64,000 nt of DNA from Candidatus Chloroploca mongolica. GTDB taxonomy: Bacteria > Chloroflexota > Chloroflexia > Chloroflexales > Chloroflexaceae. The notes beneath the pieces are model-generated. The model was not told the origin of the DNA. It was given only the letters and a program-made list of their open reading frames with translations, and made no database searches. The stretch lies in NCBI RefSeq assembly GCF_004762035.2, contig NZ_SIJK02000011.1, positions 20,148 to 84,147 of the forward strand, written 5' to 3'. This document shows positions 1-9,383 of this stretch, piece by piece. How positions within the stretch are numbered: the first letter of the stretch is position 1; the number at the start of each line of letters is the position of its first letter. Both the position numbers and the translations under genes were made by a program.

Positions 1-653
1 ACCAGGGGCTGACCGGCACTCGGCCCGTGGCCGGTCACAATATTGACGACCCCCGGCGGCAAGCCTGCTTCAACGAGGCACTCGACCAGGTTAAAGGTAC
101 TGATTGATGCATCTTCACCGGGTTTGATCACCACCGTATTGCCACAGACGAGCGCAGGCAACATCTTCCACGACGCAATCGCCATCGGGAAGTTCCACGG
201 CGTAATCATGCCAATCACGCCAATCGGCTGGCGCATACTCATCTGAAACTTGTTGGGTAACTCTGACGGCGTGGTGACCCCGTGCATCCGGCGTCCCTCA
301 CTGCCGGCGTATTGTGCCATACCGATGGCTTCAACAATATCGCCGCCCGCCTCAAAGAGCGGCTTGCCCATTTCACGGGTCAAATCGTGGCTATAGCGGT
401 CTTTGCGGGCCAGGAGCAGATCGGCAGCCCTCAGCAAAATCTCGCCGCGGCGAGGTGCCGGCACCTTGCGCCAGGTTGCATAGGCCGCCTTGGCCGCAGT
501 AACGGCGGCCTCAACATCATCGGCATTGCTATCCTGAAAGATGCCGACGACATCAGCGGTATCCGCCGGATTGCGCCGCTCAAACGTCTTGCCACCCAGA
601 CTCGGCACAAACTCCCCATTAATAAAATTCATGAACAGACGCGCCTCAGACAT
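1..653 (-). CDS. Aldehyde dehydrogenase family protein, N-terminal part (cut by window edge)
   Basis: NAD(P)-dependent aldehyde dehydrogenase; the visible 217 residues are the N-terminal part of the coenzyme-binding domain. They include the family PWNFP motif near residue 150, followed by the TVVIKPGE segment that contacts NAD(P). The catalytic Glu and Cys lie beyond the window edge, so substrate and exact subfamily (succinate-semialdehyde, aminoadipate-semialdehyde or general ALDH) cannot be decided. The start at 653 is chosen because an AAGGAG Shine-Dalgarno lies just upstream and the protein begins in the usual family way, with a short lead into INGEF. The gene is divergent from the Uma2 gene; the 654-823 gap must hold both promoters, but I see no clear consensus there. 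Confidence 0.9.
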   Translation of the reverse strand, partial: MSEARLFMNFINGEFVPSLGGKTFERRNPADTADVVGIFQDSNADDVEAAVTAAKAAYATWRKVPAPRRGEILLRAADLLLARKDRYSHDLTREMGKPLFEAGGDIVEAIGMAQYAGSEGRRMHGVTTPSELPNKFQMSMRQPIGVIGMITPWNFPMAIASWKMLPALVCGNTVVIKPGEDASISTFNLVECLVEAGLPPGVVNIVTGHGPSAGQPL

Positions 654-823
654 CCTTGTCTCCTTCTTCTTCAAACGAGCCTGGGTCTATGGTACCATAT
701 GGTCAAAGCTCAAAAATCAACCCTAACATGTGACTGCTGGCGACTATGCCGCGAGCAGCCACATGACCCTTGCCCCATTCTTTAGGCCTGCGATAGCAAG
801 CATGGAACAAACGAGGCTTCCCG

Positions 824-1501
824 ATGCGTGTTTCTCCACCTGAACAAGCGTTATTAGATCAATTGCTGCATTCACCACGTTTACCCGTTGTTGCCCAGCA
901 GCTCGAGGCGATGCTTGCTGAGGAACGAGCGAAGCGACAACAGTTCATTGATGCGATTAGTGAAGCTGAAAAAGCCGAGTTTATTAATGGAGAGAAGATC
1001 GTGCATTCCCCAGTACGTTTACGTCATAATATTACTGCAAAGCGTCTGCTGATTTTGCTTGACACCTATGTCGGCAAGCACGATCTCGGGTATGTTGGCT
1101 ATGAAAAGATGATGATCTCGCTGACACGCAATGACTATGAGCCGGATATCTGTTTCTTCAAGGCAGCGACTGCGAGCGGATTTGAGCCTGATCAGATGCG
1201 TTTTCCGGCTCCAGATCTGATTATCGAGGTTCTTTCGCCATCAACGGAAGCCAATGACCGAGGCGTGAAGTTTGATGACTATGCGGCTCACGGGGTTGAT
1301 GAATACTGGCTGCTTGATCCGGTAGCCGAAATCATCGAGCAGTACTGGCTCGTTGATGGGCAGTACGAACTTGCCATCAAAGCACGCTCAGGGGAGATAC
1401 GCAGCATTGTACTCAGTGAGTTTGTTCTTCCAGTGCGGGCGCTTTTTGATGATGCAATCAACCGTGAAACGCTGCGTAGACTCCTGCAAGGAGAAGGATA
1501 A
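824..1501 (+). CDS. Uma2-family (DUF820) putative restriction-endonuclease-fold protein
   Basis: 225-residue Uma2/DUF820 protein, a PD-(D/E)xK-fold family that is strongly expanded in cyanobacteria and Chloroflexota and whose biological role is unknown. The C-terminal half shows the family core: EPDICFF, then PDLIIEVLSPST near residues 128-141 with the acidic metal-site residues, followed by the K-F-D-D-Y segment and the DEYWLLDP strand. The N-terminal ~55 residues are a helical, charged extension that is longer than in many members. The gene stands alone between divergent ALDH and convergent pccB. A hairpin begins at its stop codon. No methyltransferase or other restriction partner is nearby, so a role in restriction is not supported by context. 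Confidence 0.85.
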   Translation: MRVSPPEQALLDQLLHSPRLPVVAQQLEAMLAEERAKRQQFIDAISEAEKAEFINGEKIVHSPVRLRHNITAKRLLILLDTYVGKHDLGYVGYEKMMISLTRNDYEPDICFFKAATASGFEPDQMRFPAPDLIIEVLSPSTEANDRGVKFDDYAAHGVDEYWLLDPVAEIIEQYWLVDGQYELAIKARSGEIRSIVLSEFVLPVRALFDDAINRETLRRLLQGEG

Positions 1502-1569
1502 GGATGCTTTACTTTGTCTCAAGCATCCTTGCGCACAAAAAGCCAGCGTCGCTGGCTTTTTGTGCGCAA
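1500..1569 (+). terminator. Double hairpin between convergent Uma2 and pccB genes
   Basis: Two inverted repeats overlap: a 10-bp stem (1500-1509 with 1521-1530) starting at the Uma2 stop codon, and a 20-bp perfect stem (1529-1548 with 1550-1569) centred on GCGTCGC. The outer arm of the second carries A5 on one side and T5 on the other, so it can act as a bidirectional intrinsic terminator. Confidence 0.7.
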
Positions 1570-1585
1570 GGCGGTGTTTGGTGTT

Positions 1586-3139
1586 CTAAAGCGGAATATT
1601 GCCATGCTTGCGCGTAGGCATACTCTGGCGTTTGGTGCGGGCGATCTTGAGGGCTTTGATCAGGGCGGGGCGCGTTTCGCGTGGTTCAATGACCGCATCA
1701 ATGTACCCGCGCTCGGCGGCGACATAGGGGTTCGCAAAACGGCTCTGGTAATCATTGATGAGTTCGGCAAGGCGCTGCTGCGGATCGCGTGCTTCGGCAA
1801 GCTCTTTGCGGAAGATAATGCGGACAGCGGCATCCACGCCCATCACGGCGATCTCGGCAGTCGGCCAGGCAAAGTTGAAGTCGGCGCGGATATGCTTCGA
1901 GGCCATCACGTCATAGGCCCCGCCATAGGCTTTGCGGGTAATCACGGTCAGTTTGGGCACCGTCGCCTCACAATAGGCATAGAGCAACTTGGCACCGTGG
2001 CGAATAATGCCGCCATACTCTTGCTGCGTCCCCGGCATAAAACCCGGCACATCGACAAAGGTCAGCAGGGGAATATTGAAAGCGTCGCAGAAGCGCACAA
2101 AACGCGCCCCCTTGACTGAACTATCAATATCGAGGGTACCTGCCATCTGCATCGGCTGGTTGGCCACGACGCCGACGACATTGCCATCGAGGCGGGCAAA
2201 GCCAATCACAAGATTGCGTGCCCAGTAGGGCTGCACCTCAAAGAAGAAGCCATCGTCAACCACGGCTTCGATCACGCTGACCATATCGTAGGCTTTGCGC
2301 GGATTATCAGGAACAATCGTCTGCAACGCCTCGTCCATGCGCTCGGGATCATCTTCGGGGGCCTGGTAGGGCGGATCTTCCATATTGTTCGAGGGCAAGA
2401 ACGAGAAGAGCAACCGCATCTGTTCGAAGCTATCTTCTTCGCTATCGGTGGCAAAATGAGCCACACCACTGCGCGAATTGTGCGTCATCGCGCCGCCAAG
2501 CTCCTCAAAGCCGACCTCCTCACCGGTGACCGTTTTGATGACATCGGGGCCAGTAATAAACATCTGGCTAGAACCTTTGACCATCATAATGAAGTCGGTC
2601 ATAATCGGCGAATAGACCGCCCCACCGGCACACGGCCCGGCAATAATCGAGAGTTGCGGAATCACCCCACTACTCAAGACATTGCGGTAGAAGATCTCGG
2701 CATAACCCCCAAGACTCACCACACCCTCTTGAATACGTGCGCCGCCCGAGTCGTTGATGCCAATGCAAGGCACACCCATGCGGAGGGCAAGATCCATCAC
2801 CTTGCAGATCTTCTCGGCAAACACCTCGCCGAGACTCCCGCCAAAAATCGTAAAATCCTGGGCAAAGACACAGACCGGGCGTCCATCAATGGTGCCATGG
2901 CCGGTCACAACGCCATCACCAAGCGGCTTGCGGCGTTCCATACCAAACGCAGCGGTGCGATGGACAGCAAACGCATCAAGCTCTACAAAAGAACCCGGGT
3001 CAAGCAAGAGATCGATGCGTTCACGGGCCGTCTTTTTGCCACGCTCATGCTGCTTCTCGATGGCCTGGGGATCACCGGTCTGGGCTTTTTCGCGTCGTCG
3101 GCGTAGCTCTTCGATCTTTTCTGCGGTCGTCTGTGACAT
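1586..3139 (-). CDS. pccB: Propionyl-CoA carboxylase, beta (carboxyltransferase) subunit
   Basis: Biotin-dependent carboxyltransferase of 517 residues that moves CO2 from carboxybiotin to propionyl-CoA (possibly acetyl-CoA), giving methylmalonyl-CoA. In phototrophic Chloroflexales this enzyme belongs to the 3-hydroxypropionate bi-cycle; otherwise it serves propionate breakdown. Both crotonase-fold halves are present: the oxyanion segment [12 protein letters not shown] near residue 165 and [10 protein letters not shown] near residue 405. The Asp of AYD sits at the position known to govern acyl-CoA choice in actinobacterial PCC/ACC, and Asp there is typical of propionyl-CoA enzymes. Start 3139 is preferred over 3211 because it has a GGAG site 8 bases upstream and gives the standard N-terminus. 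The biotin-carrying alpha subunit is not in the window. Confidence 0.92.
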   Translation of the reverse strand: MSQTTAEKIEELRRRREKAQTGDPQAIEKQHERGKKTARERIDLLLDPGSFVELDAFAVHRTAAFGMERRKPLGDGVVTGHGTIDGRPVCVFAQDFTIFGGSLGEVFAEKICKVMDLALRMGVPCIGINDSGGARIQEGVVSLGGYAEIFYRNVLSSGVIPQLSIIAGPCAGGAVYSPIMTDFIMMVKGSSQMFITGPDVIKTVTGEEVGFEELGGAMTHNSRSGVAHFATDSEEDSFEQMRLLFSFLPSNNMEDPPYQAPEDDPERMDEALQTIVPDNPRKAYDMVSVIEAVVDDGFFFEVQPYWARNLVIGFARLDGNVVGVVANQPMQMAGTLDIDSSVKGARFVRFCDAFNIPLLTFVDVPGFMPGTQQEYGGIIRHGAKLLYAYCEATVPKLTVITRKAYGGAYDVMASKHIRADFNFAWPTAEIAVMGVDAAVRIIFRKELAEARDPQQRLAELINDYQSRFANPYVAAERGYIDAVIEPRETRPALIKALKIARTKRQSMPTRKHGNIPL

Positions 3140-3180
3140 CAGGATACTCCGTGAACATACGAGGGTTTGCACCCTCCAAC

Positions 3181-3915
3181 CTAATAAGCAGTAGACACGA
3201 CACGCCAGCAAAAATAGGGGACGGCATCAACGATACGTCGCCAGCGACGTGGCTGGGAAACAAGACGATAGAGCCATTCTAAACCAATCTGGCGTATCCA
3301 TGCGGGCGCAAAAGGCACCCGTCCGGCAAGATAATCAAAGACACCACCGACCCCCACGGCGACGGGAACCTGGAGAATCGGTTGATTACGGGCAACCCAG
3401 AGATCCTGTTTGGGGTGACCATAGGCCACCAGCAAGATATCAGGGCGAGCGGATCGGATTACCTGTTGCAAGAAGGGCTCGTGGCGCGGGGCTGGCGAAC
3501 CCGCCACACAGCCGACAATCGTCAGGCCAGCGTAGGTTGCCCGCAAGACCGCAGCGGCCTCTTCGGCAACCCCGGGCGCCGCGCCAAGCAAAAAGAGCCG
3601 ATACCCTCGTTCAGCGGCGAGTTGGGCGAGGCGATGGGTGAGCCTGACGCCGGTCACGCGACCGCGCAGGGGCGTCCCAAGATAACGTGCGGCGAGCAAC
3701 ACCCCGATGCCGTCGGGGGTACAGAGATCGGCCTGAGCAAGCACCTCGGCAAAGCAAGGATTGCGTGCGGCCTCATTGATAAATTCAGGGTTGACCGTAC
3801 AGATCTGGTGGGCACCTCCGCTTTCAAGCATCGCGGTAATCCGCGTGACGGCCTCTGATTCAAGCACATCGTCAATCGTTACGCCAAGGATCTGCACTCG
3901 TCGTGAATGAGTCAA
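3181..3915 (-). CDS. WecG/TagA/CpsF family glycosyltransferase (GT26)
   Basis: 244-residue GT26 glycosyltransferase, the family of TagA (N-acetylmannosaminyl transfer in wall teichoic acid) and WecG (enterobacterial common antigen). It would act at the inner membrane face on an undecaprenyl-linked sugar. Family marks are NPEFIN near residue 40, the TPDGIG motif near residue 64, the LFLLGAAPG strand, and GHPKQDLW near residue 165. The C-terminal basic, aromatic tail ([11 protein letters not shown] followed by Arg-rich residues) is the membrane-associating appendage typical of the family. Length is standard. It is upstream of pccB with a 41-base gap on the same strand, but no functional link is evident. 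Acceptor and donor sugars cannot be predicted. Confidence 0.9.
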   Translation of the reverse strand: MTHSRRVQILGVTIDDVLESEAVTRITAMLESGGAHQICTVNPEFINEAARNPCFAEVLAQADLCTPDGIGVLLAARYLGTPLRGRVTGVRLTHRLAQLAAERGYRLFLLGAAPGVAEEAAAVLRATYAGLTIVGCVAGSPAPRHEPFLQQVIRSARPDILLVAYGHPKQDLWVARNQPILQVPVAVGVGGVFDYLAGRVPFAPAWIRQIGLEWLYRLVSQPRRWRRIVDAVPYFCWRVVSTAY

Positions 3916-4019
3916 GACGTTTCTACCTTCATCTTCATCAGCCCTCTAGCGTGTGTCTTAACTGGCGTTTTGACCAATTAGACAAGGTTCGTAGGCACTT
4001 GACAGGTTGCTCCCTACGT

Positions 4020-4061
4020 AGTGCCGACTTCAGTCGGTTGAGGCCGACTGAAGTCGGCACT
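4020..4061. repeat. REP-like palindrome (copy 1)
   Basis: An 18-bp perfect inverted repeat with a 6-base loop lies between tagA and aspS. Its arm (GTGCCGACTTCAGTCGG) is closely related to the arm of the palindrome at 19841-19876, so these are two members of one dispersed palindromic family. The remaining 3916-4189 sequence shows no gene. Confidence 0.75.
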
Positions 4062-4189
4062 CCAACGGTCATGCAAGCATACCCCATTCTGAAACATGCC
4101 TTAAGACACGACTCTTGAGGTTCGCAGGCCCCAACACCCTCGCCGGAGGGCGAGGCCCGGCTGGCATAATTATAGCGTATCCTTGCCCG

Positions 4190-4198
4190 TGTTATAAT
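4190..4198 (+). promoter_or_regulatory. Extended -10 promoter of aspS
   Basis: TGtTATAAT (TG at 4190-4191, TATAAT at 4193-4198). A start point near 4205 leaves a short leader carrying the Shine-Dalgarno at about 4219-4226. No good -35 is seen. Its position rules out translation starting at 4197. Confidence 0.7.
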
Positions 4199-4229
4199 GA
4201 GGATTGTTTCGGTAAAAAGAGGAGAGTCT

Positions 4230-5990
4230 ATGTTTCGCTCGCACACCTGCGGCGAGCTGCGCACTGAGCATATCGGCCACGAGGTAACTCTGGCGGGGTG
4301 GGTGCATCGCCGCCGCGATCATGGTGAGTTGATCTTTCTCGATTTGCGCGACCGCTATGGCATCACCCAGGTCGTTTTCGATAGCATTACGGCAATGGCC
4401 CATAAAGTGGCCGAAGAGTCGCGCTCTGAGTATGTCCTGCAGATTCGTGGACGTGTACGCGCCCGTCCGGCTGAGGCTGTGAACCCACACCTTGGGACTG
4501 GAACCATCGAAGTTGAGGCCCTCGAAGCCCAGGTTCTCAATCCTTCGCGCACCACGCCGATCTATATTGCGCAGGAGGGTGGCGAAGATGAGATGATTCG
4601 CCTCAAGTATCGTTATCTTGATCTGCGCCGCGAACGCATGCAGCGTAATCTGATCTTGCGCCATCGGGTCATCAAATTTATGCGTGATTTCCTCGACGAG
4701 GAGGGTTTTCTTGAGATCGAGACGCCGATCTTGATCAAGTCAACGCCCGAAGGTGCCCGTGATTATCTGGTGCCTTCACGGGTGCATCCCGGCAAGTTCT
4801 ATGCCTTGCCTCAGAGCCCCCAGCAACTCAAGCAGTTGTTGATGGTCGCAGGCTATGATCGCTATTTCCAGGTCGCACGCTGCTTTCGCGATGAAGATCT
4901 GCGTGCCGATCGCCAGCCCGAGTTTACGCAGCTTGATATGGAGATGAGTTTTGTTGATCAGGAAGATGTGATCCAACTGATCGAACGCCTCTTTATTGAG
5001 CTCTGCCGCGCCGTCGTGCCCCACAAGCACGTGCCGACACCCTTTCCGCGCCTCACGTATGCCGAGGCACTGGCCCGCTATGGCAGCGACAAACCCGATC
5101 TACGCTATGGGCTTGAACTGATCAACCTGAGCGATCTGCTTATGGCAACACCGTTTCAAGTCTTTCAGCAGGCTCTCGCCAATGGCGGTGAGGTCAAGGG
5201 GCTCTGCATTCCCGGCTGTGGGAGCTACTCGCGCAAGCAGATTGATGAGTTGACCGAGTTTGCGAAGATCGGTGGGGCCAGAGGGCTCGCCTGGGCGATT
5301 GTCCCTGCTGATGGTGGCGAGGTACGCTCCTCGTTTGGGAAAAATCTGGGCGAAGGTGAAATGAGTGCCATCGTCGAACGGATGGCCGCCCAACCTGGCG
5401 ATCTGCTGTTGATCGTCGCCGATCAACCGACTGTCGTGGCCGCAGCGCTTGACCGTCTGCGCCGCGAGTTTGCCCAGCGCCTCAAGCTCGCTGATCCCAA
5501 TACGCTCAATTTTTCCTGGGTGCTCGACTTTCCGCTCGTCGAATGGAATGAGGACGAAGCACGTTGGGACGCTGTTCACCATCCCTTCACCGCGCCGCAA
5601 GATGCCGATATGCATCTGATGGCAACTGATCCCGGCAAGGTACGGGCCAAAGCCTATGACTTGGTGCTCAACGGGTATGAGGCAGGCGGTGGCAGCATCA
5701 GAATCCATCGCCGCGATGTGCAACAACAGCTCTTTGATCTGCTTGGCATTACCCCCGAACTGGCCCAGGCACAATTTGGGCATATGCTCGAAGCCTTTGA
5801 GTATGGCGCACCTCCTCACGGTGGCATTGCCCCTGGCATTGACCGCATCGTGATGATCCTGGCCGATGAAAGTACCATCCGTGAAGTGATGGCCTTCCCC
5901 AAGACCCAGCAGGCCGTGGATCTGATGACGGCAGCCCCGTCACCAGTCGACGAGCGGCAACTCAAAGAATTGCATATCAACCTGCGTTAG
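4230..5990 (+). CDS. aspS: Aspartate--tRNA ligase
   Basis: Class IIb aminoacyl-tRNA synthetase, 586 residues, charging tRNA-Asp (and possibly tRNA-Asn if nondiscriminating). The order is an N-terminal OB-fold anticodon domain (about 1-105), catalytic core with motif 1 ([19 protein letters not shown]), motif 2 ([20 protein letters not shown], near residues 218-237), the bacterial GAD insertion in the middle, and motif 3 ([13 protein letters not shown], near residue 535). Length fits the bacterial type rather than the shorter archaeal type. The start at 4230 follows a strong AGAGGAG site; the longer in-frame start would overlap the promoter. The gene appears monocistronic and ends at a strong bidirectional hairpin. 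Confidence 0.97.
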   Translation: MFRSHTCGELRTEHIGHEVTLAGWVHRRRDHGELIFLDLRDRYGITQVVFDSITAMAHKVAEESRSEYVLQIRGRVRARPAEAVNPHLGTGTIEVEALEAQVLNPSRTTPIYIAQEGGEDEMIRLKYRYLDLRRERMQRNLILRHRVIKFMRDFLDEEGFLEIETPILIKSTPEGARDYLVPSRVHPGKFYALPQSPQQLKQLLMVAGYDRYFQVARCFRDEDLRADRQPEFTQLDMEMSFVDQEDVIQLIERLFIELCRAVVPHKHVPTPFPRLTYAEALARYGSDKPDLRYGLELINLSDLLMATPFQVFQQALANGGEVKGLCIPGCGSYSRKQIDELTEFAKIGGARGLAWAIVPADGGEVRSSFGKNLGEGEMSAIVERMAAQPGDLLLIVADQPTVVAAALDRLRREFAQRLKLADPNTLNFSWVLDFPLVEWNEDEARWDAVHHPFTAPQDADMHLMATDPGKVRAKAYDLVLNGYEAGGGSIRIHRRDVQQQLFDLLGITPELAQAQFGHMLEAFEYGAPPHGGIAPGIDRIVMILADESTIREVMAFPKTQQAVDLMTAAPSPVDERQLKELHINLR

Positions 5991-6049
5991 CATCGATGCT
6001 ATGTAACGGCGGCTGTTGGGGCACGGCGCCGCCATGCCCCAAACCCCAG

Positions 6050-6094
6050 TTTTTGGTTCGTTTTGGCGGCTTCGCCGCCAAAACGAACCAAAAA
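6050..6094 (+). terminator. Long hairpin terminator after aspS
   Basis: 21-bp perfect stem with a TTC loop (GAA on the minus strand), with T5 and A5 at the outer ends. It resembles the palindrome at 29212-29248 in layout (GGTTCGTTTTGGCGGC versus GGTTTCGTTGTGGTGGC arms), so it may also be a dispersed element. Confidence 0.7.
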
Positions 6095-6270
6095 AATCTC
6101 GTGGAGCGGCGAAGCCGTTCCGCACCCCACCGCCGGAGGCGGACGTTGCATCAGCCCTGGCACGGCACTGCCGTGCCCCGACACTCAGAGTGCGTTATAC
6201 TACCATGACAAGATGCGGGCGTTGACCCGTTGTCTGACAGGGTTCGTTCGTGATCCCAGGGGTATGCCAT

Positions 6271-7257
6271 ATGTTGAAGCGCATTCTGATTGTTGATGAC
6301 GATCCCCATATTCGCCGGATCGTTGCGATGGCGCTCACCGATGATTCACCGTATGAGGTTCATGCGGTCTCTTCAGGTGAGGCAGCGCTGCTGGCAATTG
6401 CACGCCAGCCTGTCGATCTGCTCTTCACCGATATTCGGATGCCAGGGATGAGTGGGCTCGAACTTGTTAAGCATGTGCATGAACTCGATCCCAAGACAGC
6501 GGTGATTGTCTTTACGGTAAGTCCCGAAGATCTGACGCCTGAACGAGCCGCTGAACTCCAGATTGATTGCTTGCTCGAAAAGCCGATTTCACCTGAACGG
6601 ATGCGGCTTGCCGTCGATCTTTTGCTCGATCCAATCAAGCTCTTGCCTCGCCCGTCGCAGCGCCTTGGCACCGAGGGTACGCCCCCCCCGGCCCCTGCAT
6701 CGACGCACCATTCTGCTGCGCCACCTCAACCACCAGCACCAAAAATGCCCCCACCTTCATCCACGCGACCACTGTCGCCTCTCCCCAAACGATCAGGCGA
6801 TCAGGGTGCACCGGTGACGATGCAACTCCCGACCGGGCGCCCGAGTTGGCGGGGGCGTACGTATTCGAGTGCGCAGATCCACGCGATGCGGCTGGCCCTC
6901 AAAGAGATCGTGATGGAGCCAGATGTCCAGTGTGTGCTGCTGGCCGATATCAGTGGCATTGTGCTTACGCATTGGAGCCGACGACGCGATATTAATGTCA
7001 CGGCTGTTGCGGCACTGGCCGCTGGCAATACGCAGGCGTTTGCCGAGATCGGGCGCAATCTTGGGCAGCGCCAACTGGGACATCTGGTGATTCACGAAGG
7101 CCCCGAGCAGAGTATCATTATGGTGACCGTTGCCAAGCTTTTGTTGCTGATTGCCATTGGTCCGACGGTCTCGCTGGGTTGGGCCCGCCTGGCGACCCTG
7201 CGTGCCTGTGACGAAATTCTACACGTTGTCCGTGATGGTTCAGATAAGGAGCATTGA
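6271..7257 (+). CDS. Response-regulator receiver fused to a C-terminal Roadblock/LC7 domain
   Basis: 328 residues. The N-terminal ~120 are a CheY-like receiver with the acidic pair DDD near residue 10, the phospho-acceptor Asp in FTDIRMPG (about residue 54) and the conserved Lys in LEKPIS. A Pro/Ser-rich linker of about 70 residues follows. The C-terminal ~115 residues have the beta-alpha pattern of Roadblock/LC7 domains (CVLLADISGIVLTHW near residue 225), which in bacteria bind MglA-like small GTPases or other regulators. There is no DNA-binding output, so signalling is likely by protein contact. Start 6271 has an AGGGG site; an in-frame GTG at 6250 does not. It is followed by the LmbE gene two bases later, so they are cotranscribed. 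No kinase or MglA is close. Confidence 0.8.
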   Translation: MLKRILIVDDDPHIRRIVAMALTDDSPYEVHAVSSGEAALLAIARQPVDLLFTDIRMPGMSGLELVKHVHELDPKTAVIVFTVSPEDLTPERAAELQIDCLLEKPISPERMRLAVDLLLDPIKLLPRPSQRLGTEGTPPPAPASTHHSAAPPQPPAPKMPPPSSTRPLSPLPKRSGDQGAPVTMQLPTGRPSWRGRTYSSAQIHAMRLALKEIVMEPDVQCVLLADISGIVLTHWSRRRDINVTAVAALAAGNTQAFAEIGRNLGQRQLGHLVIHEGPEQSIIMVTVAKLLLLIAIGPTVSLGWARLATLRACDEILHVVRDGSDKEH

Positions 7258-7259
7258 GT

Positions 7260-7994
7260 ATGACCAGTCCCGCTGATGAGCGACGCACCGTTCTGGCTGT
7301 TGTCGCCCATCCCGATGATGCCGAATTTAGTTGTGGGGCCACCCTCGCGGCCTGGGCGCAAGAAGGGTGGGAGGTGACCCTGGTGGTCTGTACGGATGGC
7401 AGCGGGGGCGGGCCTGATGATGCCATTGATGTGGGTTCAGCAGAGCGCCGTCGGATCAGTAACATTCGCAAAGCTGAACAATGCGCCGCAGGCGAGGTGA
7501 TGGGCCTCAAGGAGGTTGTCTTTCTCGATTACCCCGATGGGATGCTCGAACCAAGTCTTGCGCTGCGCCGCGATATTGTGCGGCAGATCCGCCGTACCAG
7601 GGCCTATCGTTTTGTCTGTCAGTCACCTGACCGGGTTTGGACGCCGGGGTATGTGATTGGACGCTACCATCCCGACCATCTGGCCTCCGCCCAGGCGAGC
7701 CTGGCAGCGGTCTATCCGGCAGCTCAGAATGGCTGGGATTTCCCCGAGTTACTGGCCGAGGGCTTGCCCCCGAGTCGCGTCAAAGAACTCTTTGTCGTGG
7801 GGGCGCCGCATCTCAATTATGCGGTTGATATTTCAACGACCTTCGAGTTGAAACTCGCGGCTCTGCGCTGCCATGTGAGTCAGCTTGGCACCGATCAGGC
7901 GGAACTGGCTGAACTGATCCGCCAGTGGGCCATTGAACGCGGCGAGCCCTTCGGCCTGCCGATGGCCGAAACCTTTCACCGCGTCGAGAATTAG
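7260..7994 (+). CDS. LmbE/PIG-L family deacetylase
   Basis: 244-residue zinc-dependent N-acetylglucosaminyl-type deacetylase (LmbE/PIG-L/MshB/BshB superfamily). The zinc-binding AHPDDAEF motif is at residues 16-23, and the second-site motif YHPDHL lies near residue 137. The substrate is likely an N-acetylglucosamine conjugate; family members deacetylate GlcNAc-PI, GlcNAc-Ins (mycothiol) or GlcNAc-malate (bacillithiol), and the sequence alone does not decide. Start 7260 has AAGGAG 8 bases upstream, inside the end of the preceding gene, so translation is coupled to the receiver-Roadblock protein. Its stop overlaps the stop of selA on the other strand by four bases, leaving no space for a terminator. 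Confidence 0.88.
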   Translation: MTSPADERRTVLAVVAHPDDAEFSCGATLAAWAQEGWEVTLVVCTDGSGGGPDDAIDVGSAERRRISNIRKAEQCAAGEVMGLKEVVFLDYPDGMLEPSLALRRDIVRQIRRTRAYRFVCQSPDRVWTPGYVIGRYHPDHLASAQASLAAVYPAAQNGWDFPELLAEGLPPSRVKELFVVGAPHLNYAVDISTTFELKLAALRCHVSQLGTDQAELAELIRQWAIERGEPFGLPMAETFHRVEN

Positions 7995-9370
7995 CTCGCG
8001 TCAACTACCCGCGTCACCAAGGCGTCGGTTTCGTCTTCACCAACGGTGCGCAGATCAAAGAGGATCTGCGCGTCGCTGATGCGCGCAATGACCGCAGGCT
8101 CGCCAAGGCGCAGACGTTGCATCACTACTTCGGCCCCGACCGGCCCTGGCAAGACGGCGACGCCAACGCTTGCCAGGGTCTCGCCGGGCAACGAGCCTCC
8201 GCCGATTGCGCTGCGACACGGCGTAACGCTGGCGGCGATGCCCGCCGCTTGCAGCGCTGCGGCGAGCGCCTCGGCACGCGCCTGGAGGCGGGGCAAGGGG
8301 GCGCTGATCATCTGCCACACGGGGATCTCGTTGAGCGCCTGCCCGCGGAGGTAGCTGCGCAAGGTGGCTTCGAGGCCTGCAATCGTCGTCTTGTCGAGCC
8401 GCAGCGCACGGGCGAGAGGATGCCGCCGCAGTTGGTCGATCAAGGCTGTGCGGCCTACCAGCAGCCCCGCCTGTGGCCCGCCAAGCAATTTATCACCGCT
8501 GAAGGTCACGAGATCAGCTCCGGCTGCGACACTCTCTTGCACCATCGGCTCGGGGGCAAGGCCAAAGGGAGCGGTCGGCAAAAGGGTACCACTCCCGAGA
8601 TCGTCAACCAGAGGCACCCCGTGGGCCTGTGCGACGGTCGCCAGGTCAGCGAGGCTTGCCTCGTGAACAAAGCCAAGTAGGCGAAAATTGCTACTATGCA
8701 CCCGCAACAGCATCGCGGTGCGCTCAGTGATGGCTGCGGCATAGTCACGCGCATAGGTGCGATTGGTTGTGCCAACCTCAACGAGCGTTGCCCCACTCTG
8801 GCGAAGGACATCGGGGATGCGAAAGCCGCCCCCGATCTCGACAGCCTGGCCGCGTGAGACAATCACCTCGCGCCCGGCAGCCAGCGCAATCAGCGCCAGA
8901 TAGACGGCGGCTGCATTATTATTCACCGCCAGCGCCGCCTCGGCCCCGGTCAACCGGGTCAGTAGGGCTTCAAGGTGAACATTGCGGCTTCCACGTTTGC
9001 CAACAACGAGATCATACTCAAGATTGGTATAACCAGTCCCAACCTCGTGCATTGCAGCGCGGGCCGCCGCACTGAGCGGGGCACGTCCCAGGTTGGTCTG
9101 AATAATCACCCCGGTCGCATTGATCACCGGGCGCAGACTGGGGCGAAGTTCGGTTGTTATGCGTGCGATGACCTGTTCAGCCAGGGTACGCAACAATACC
9201 TCGGGAGGCGCGGCCTCACGTTCTTCCCCAGCCTGTAAGCGTCCACGCAGATCATCGAGTTCGGCGCGCACCGCCTCACGCAGCAACTCGCCAGGCCACG
9301 TCGGATCAGCCTTGGCCCGCACCACCTGGAGCAACCGATCAACACTGGGCAGATCACGTCTGGTCAGCAT
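7991..9370 (-). CDS. selA: L-seryl-tRNA(Sec) selenium transferase
   Basis: PLP-dependent enzyme that converts seryl-tRNA(Sec) to selenocysteinyl-tRNA(Sec) using selenophosphate. The 459-residue product has the SelA N-terminal signature LPSVDRLL, the substrate loop RPVINATGVIIQTNLGRAPL and the PLP lysine in SGDKLLGGPQAG near residue 291, matching the E. coli enzyme in length and site position. Start 9370 is chosen for its GAGG site 6 bases upstream; longer in-frame starts (9400-9475) would overlap glmU. It is the last gene of the minus-strand operon starting at 14469. No selB, selD or tRNA-Sec is present in the window, so the linkage to envelope-sugar genes may be incidental, but it does imply selenoprotein synthesis in this organism. 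Confidence 0.93.
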   Translation of the reverse strand: MLTRRDLPSVDRLLQVVRAKADPTWPGELLREAVRAELDDLRGRLQAGEEREAAPPEVLLRTLAEQVIARITTELRPSLRPVINATGVIIQTNLGRAPLSAAARAAMHEVGTGYTNLEYDLVVGKRGSRNVHLEALLTRLTGAEAALAVNNNAAAVYLALIALAAGREVIVSRGQAVEIGGGFRIPDVLRQSGATLVEVGTTNRTYARDYAAAITERTAMLLRVHSSNFRLLGFVHEASLADLATVAQAHGVPLVDDLGSGTLLPTAPFGLAPEPMVQESVAAGADLVTFSGDKLLGGPQAGLLVGRTALIDQLRRHPLARALRLDKTTIAGLEATLRSYLRGQALNEIPVWQMISAPLPRLQARAEALAAALQAAGIAASVTPCRSAIGGGSLPGETLASVGVAVLPGPVGAEVVMQRLRLGEPAVIARISDAQILFDLRTVGEDETDALVTRVVDAS

Positions 9371-9383
9371 CAACGCCTCACTC

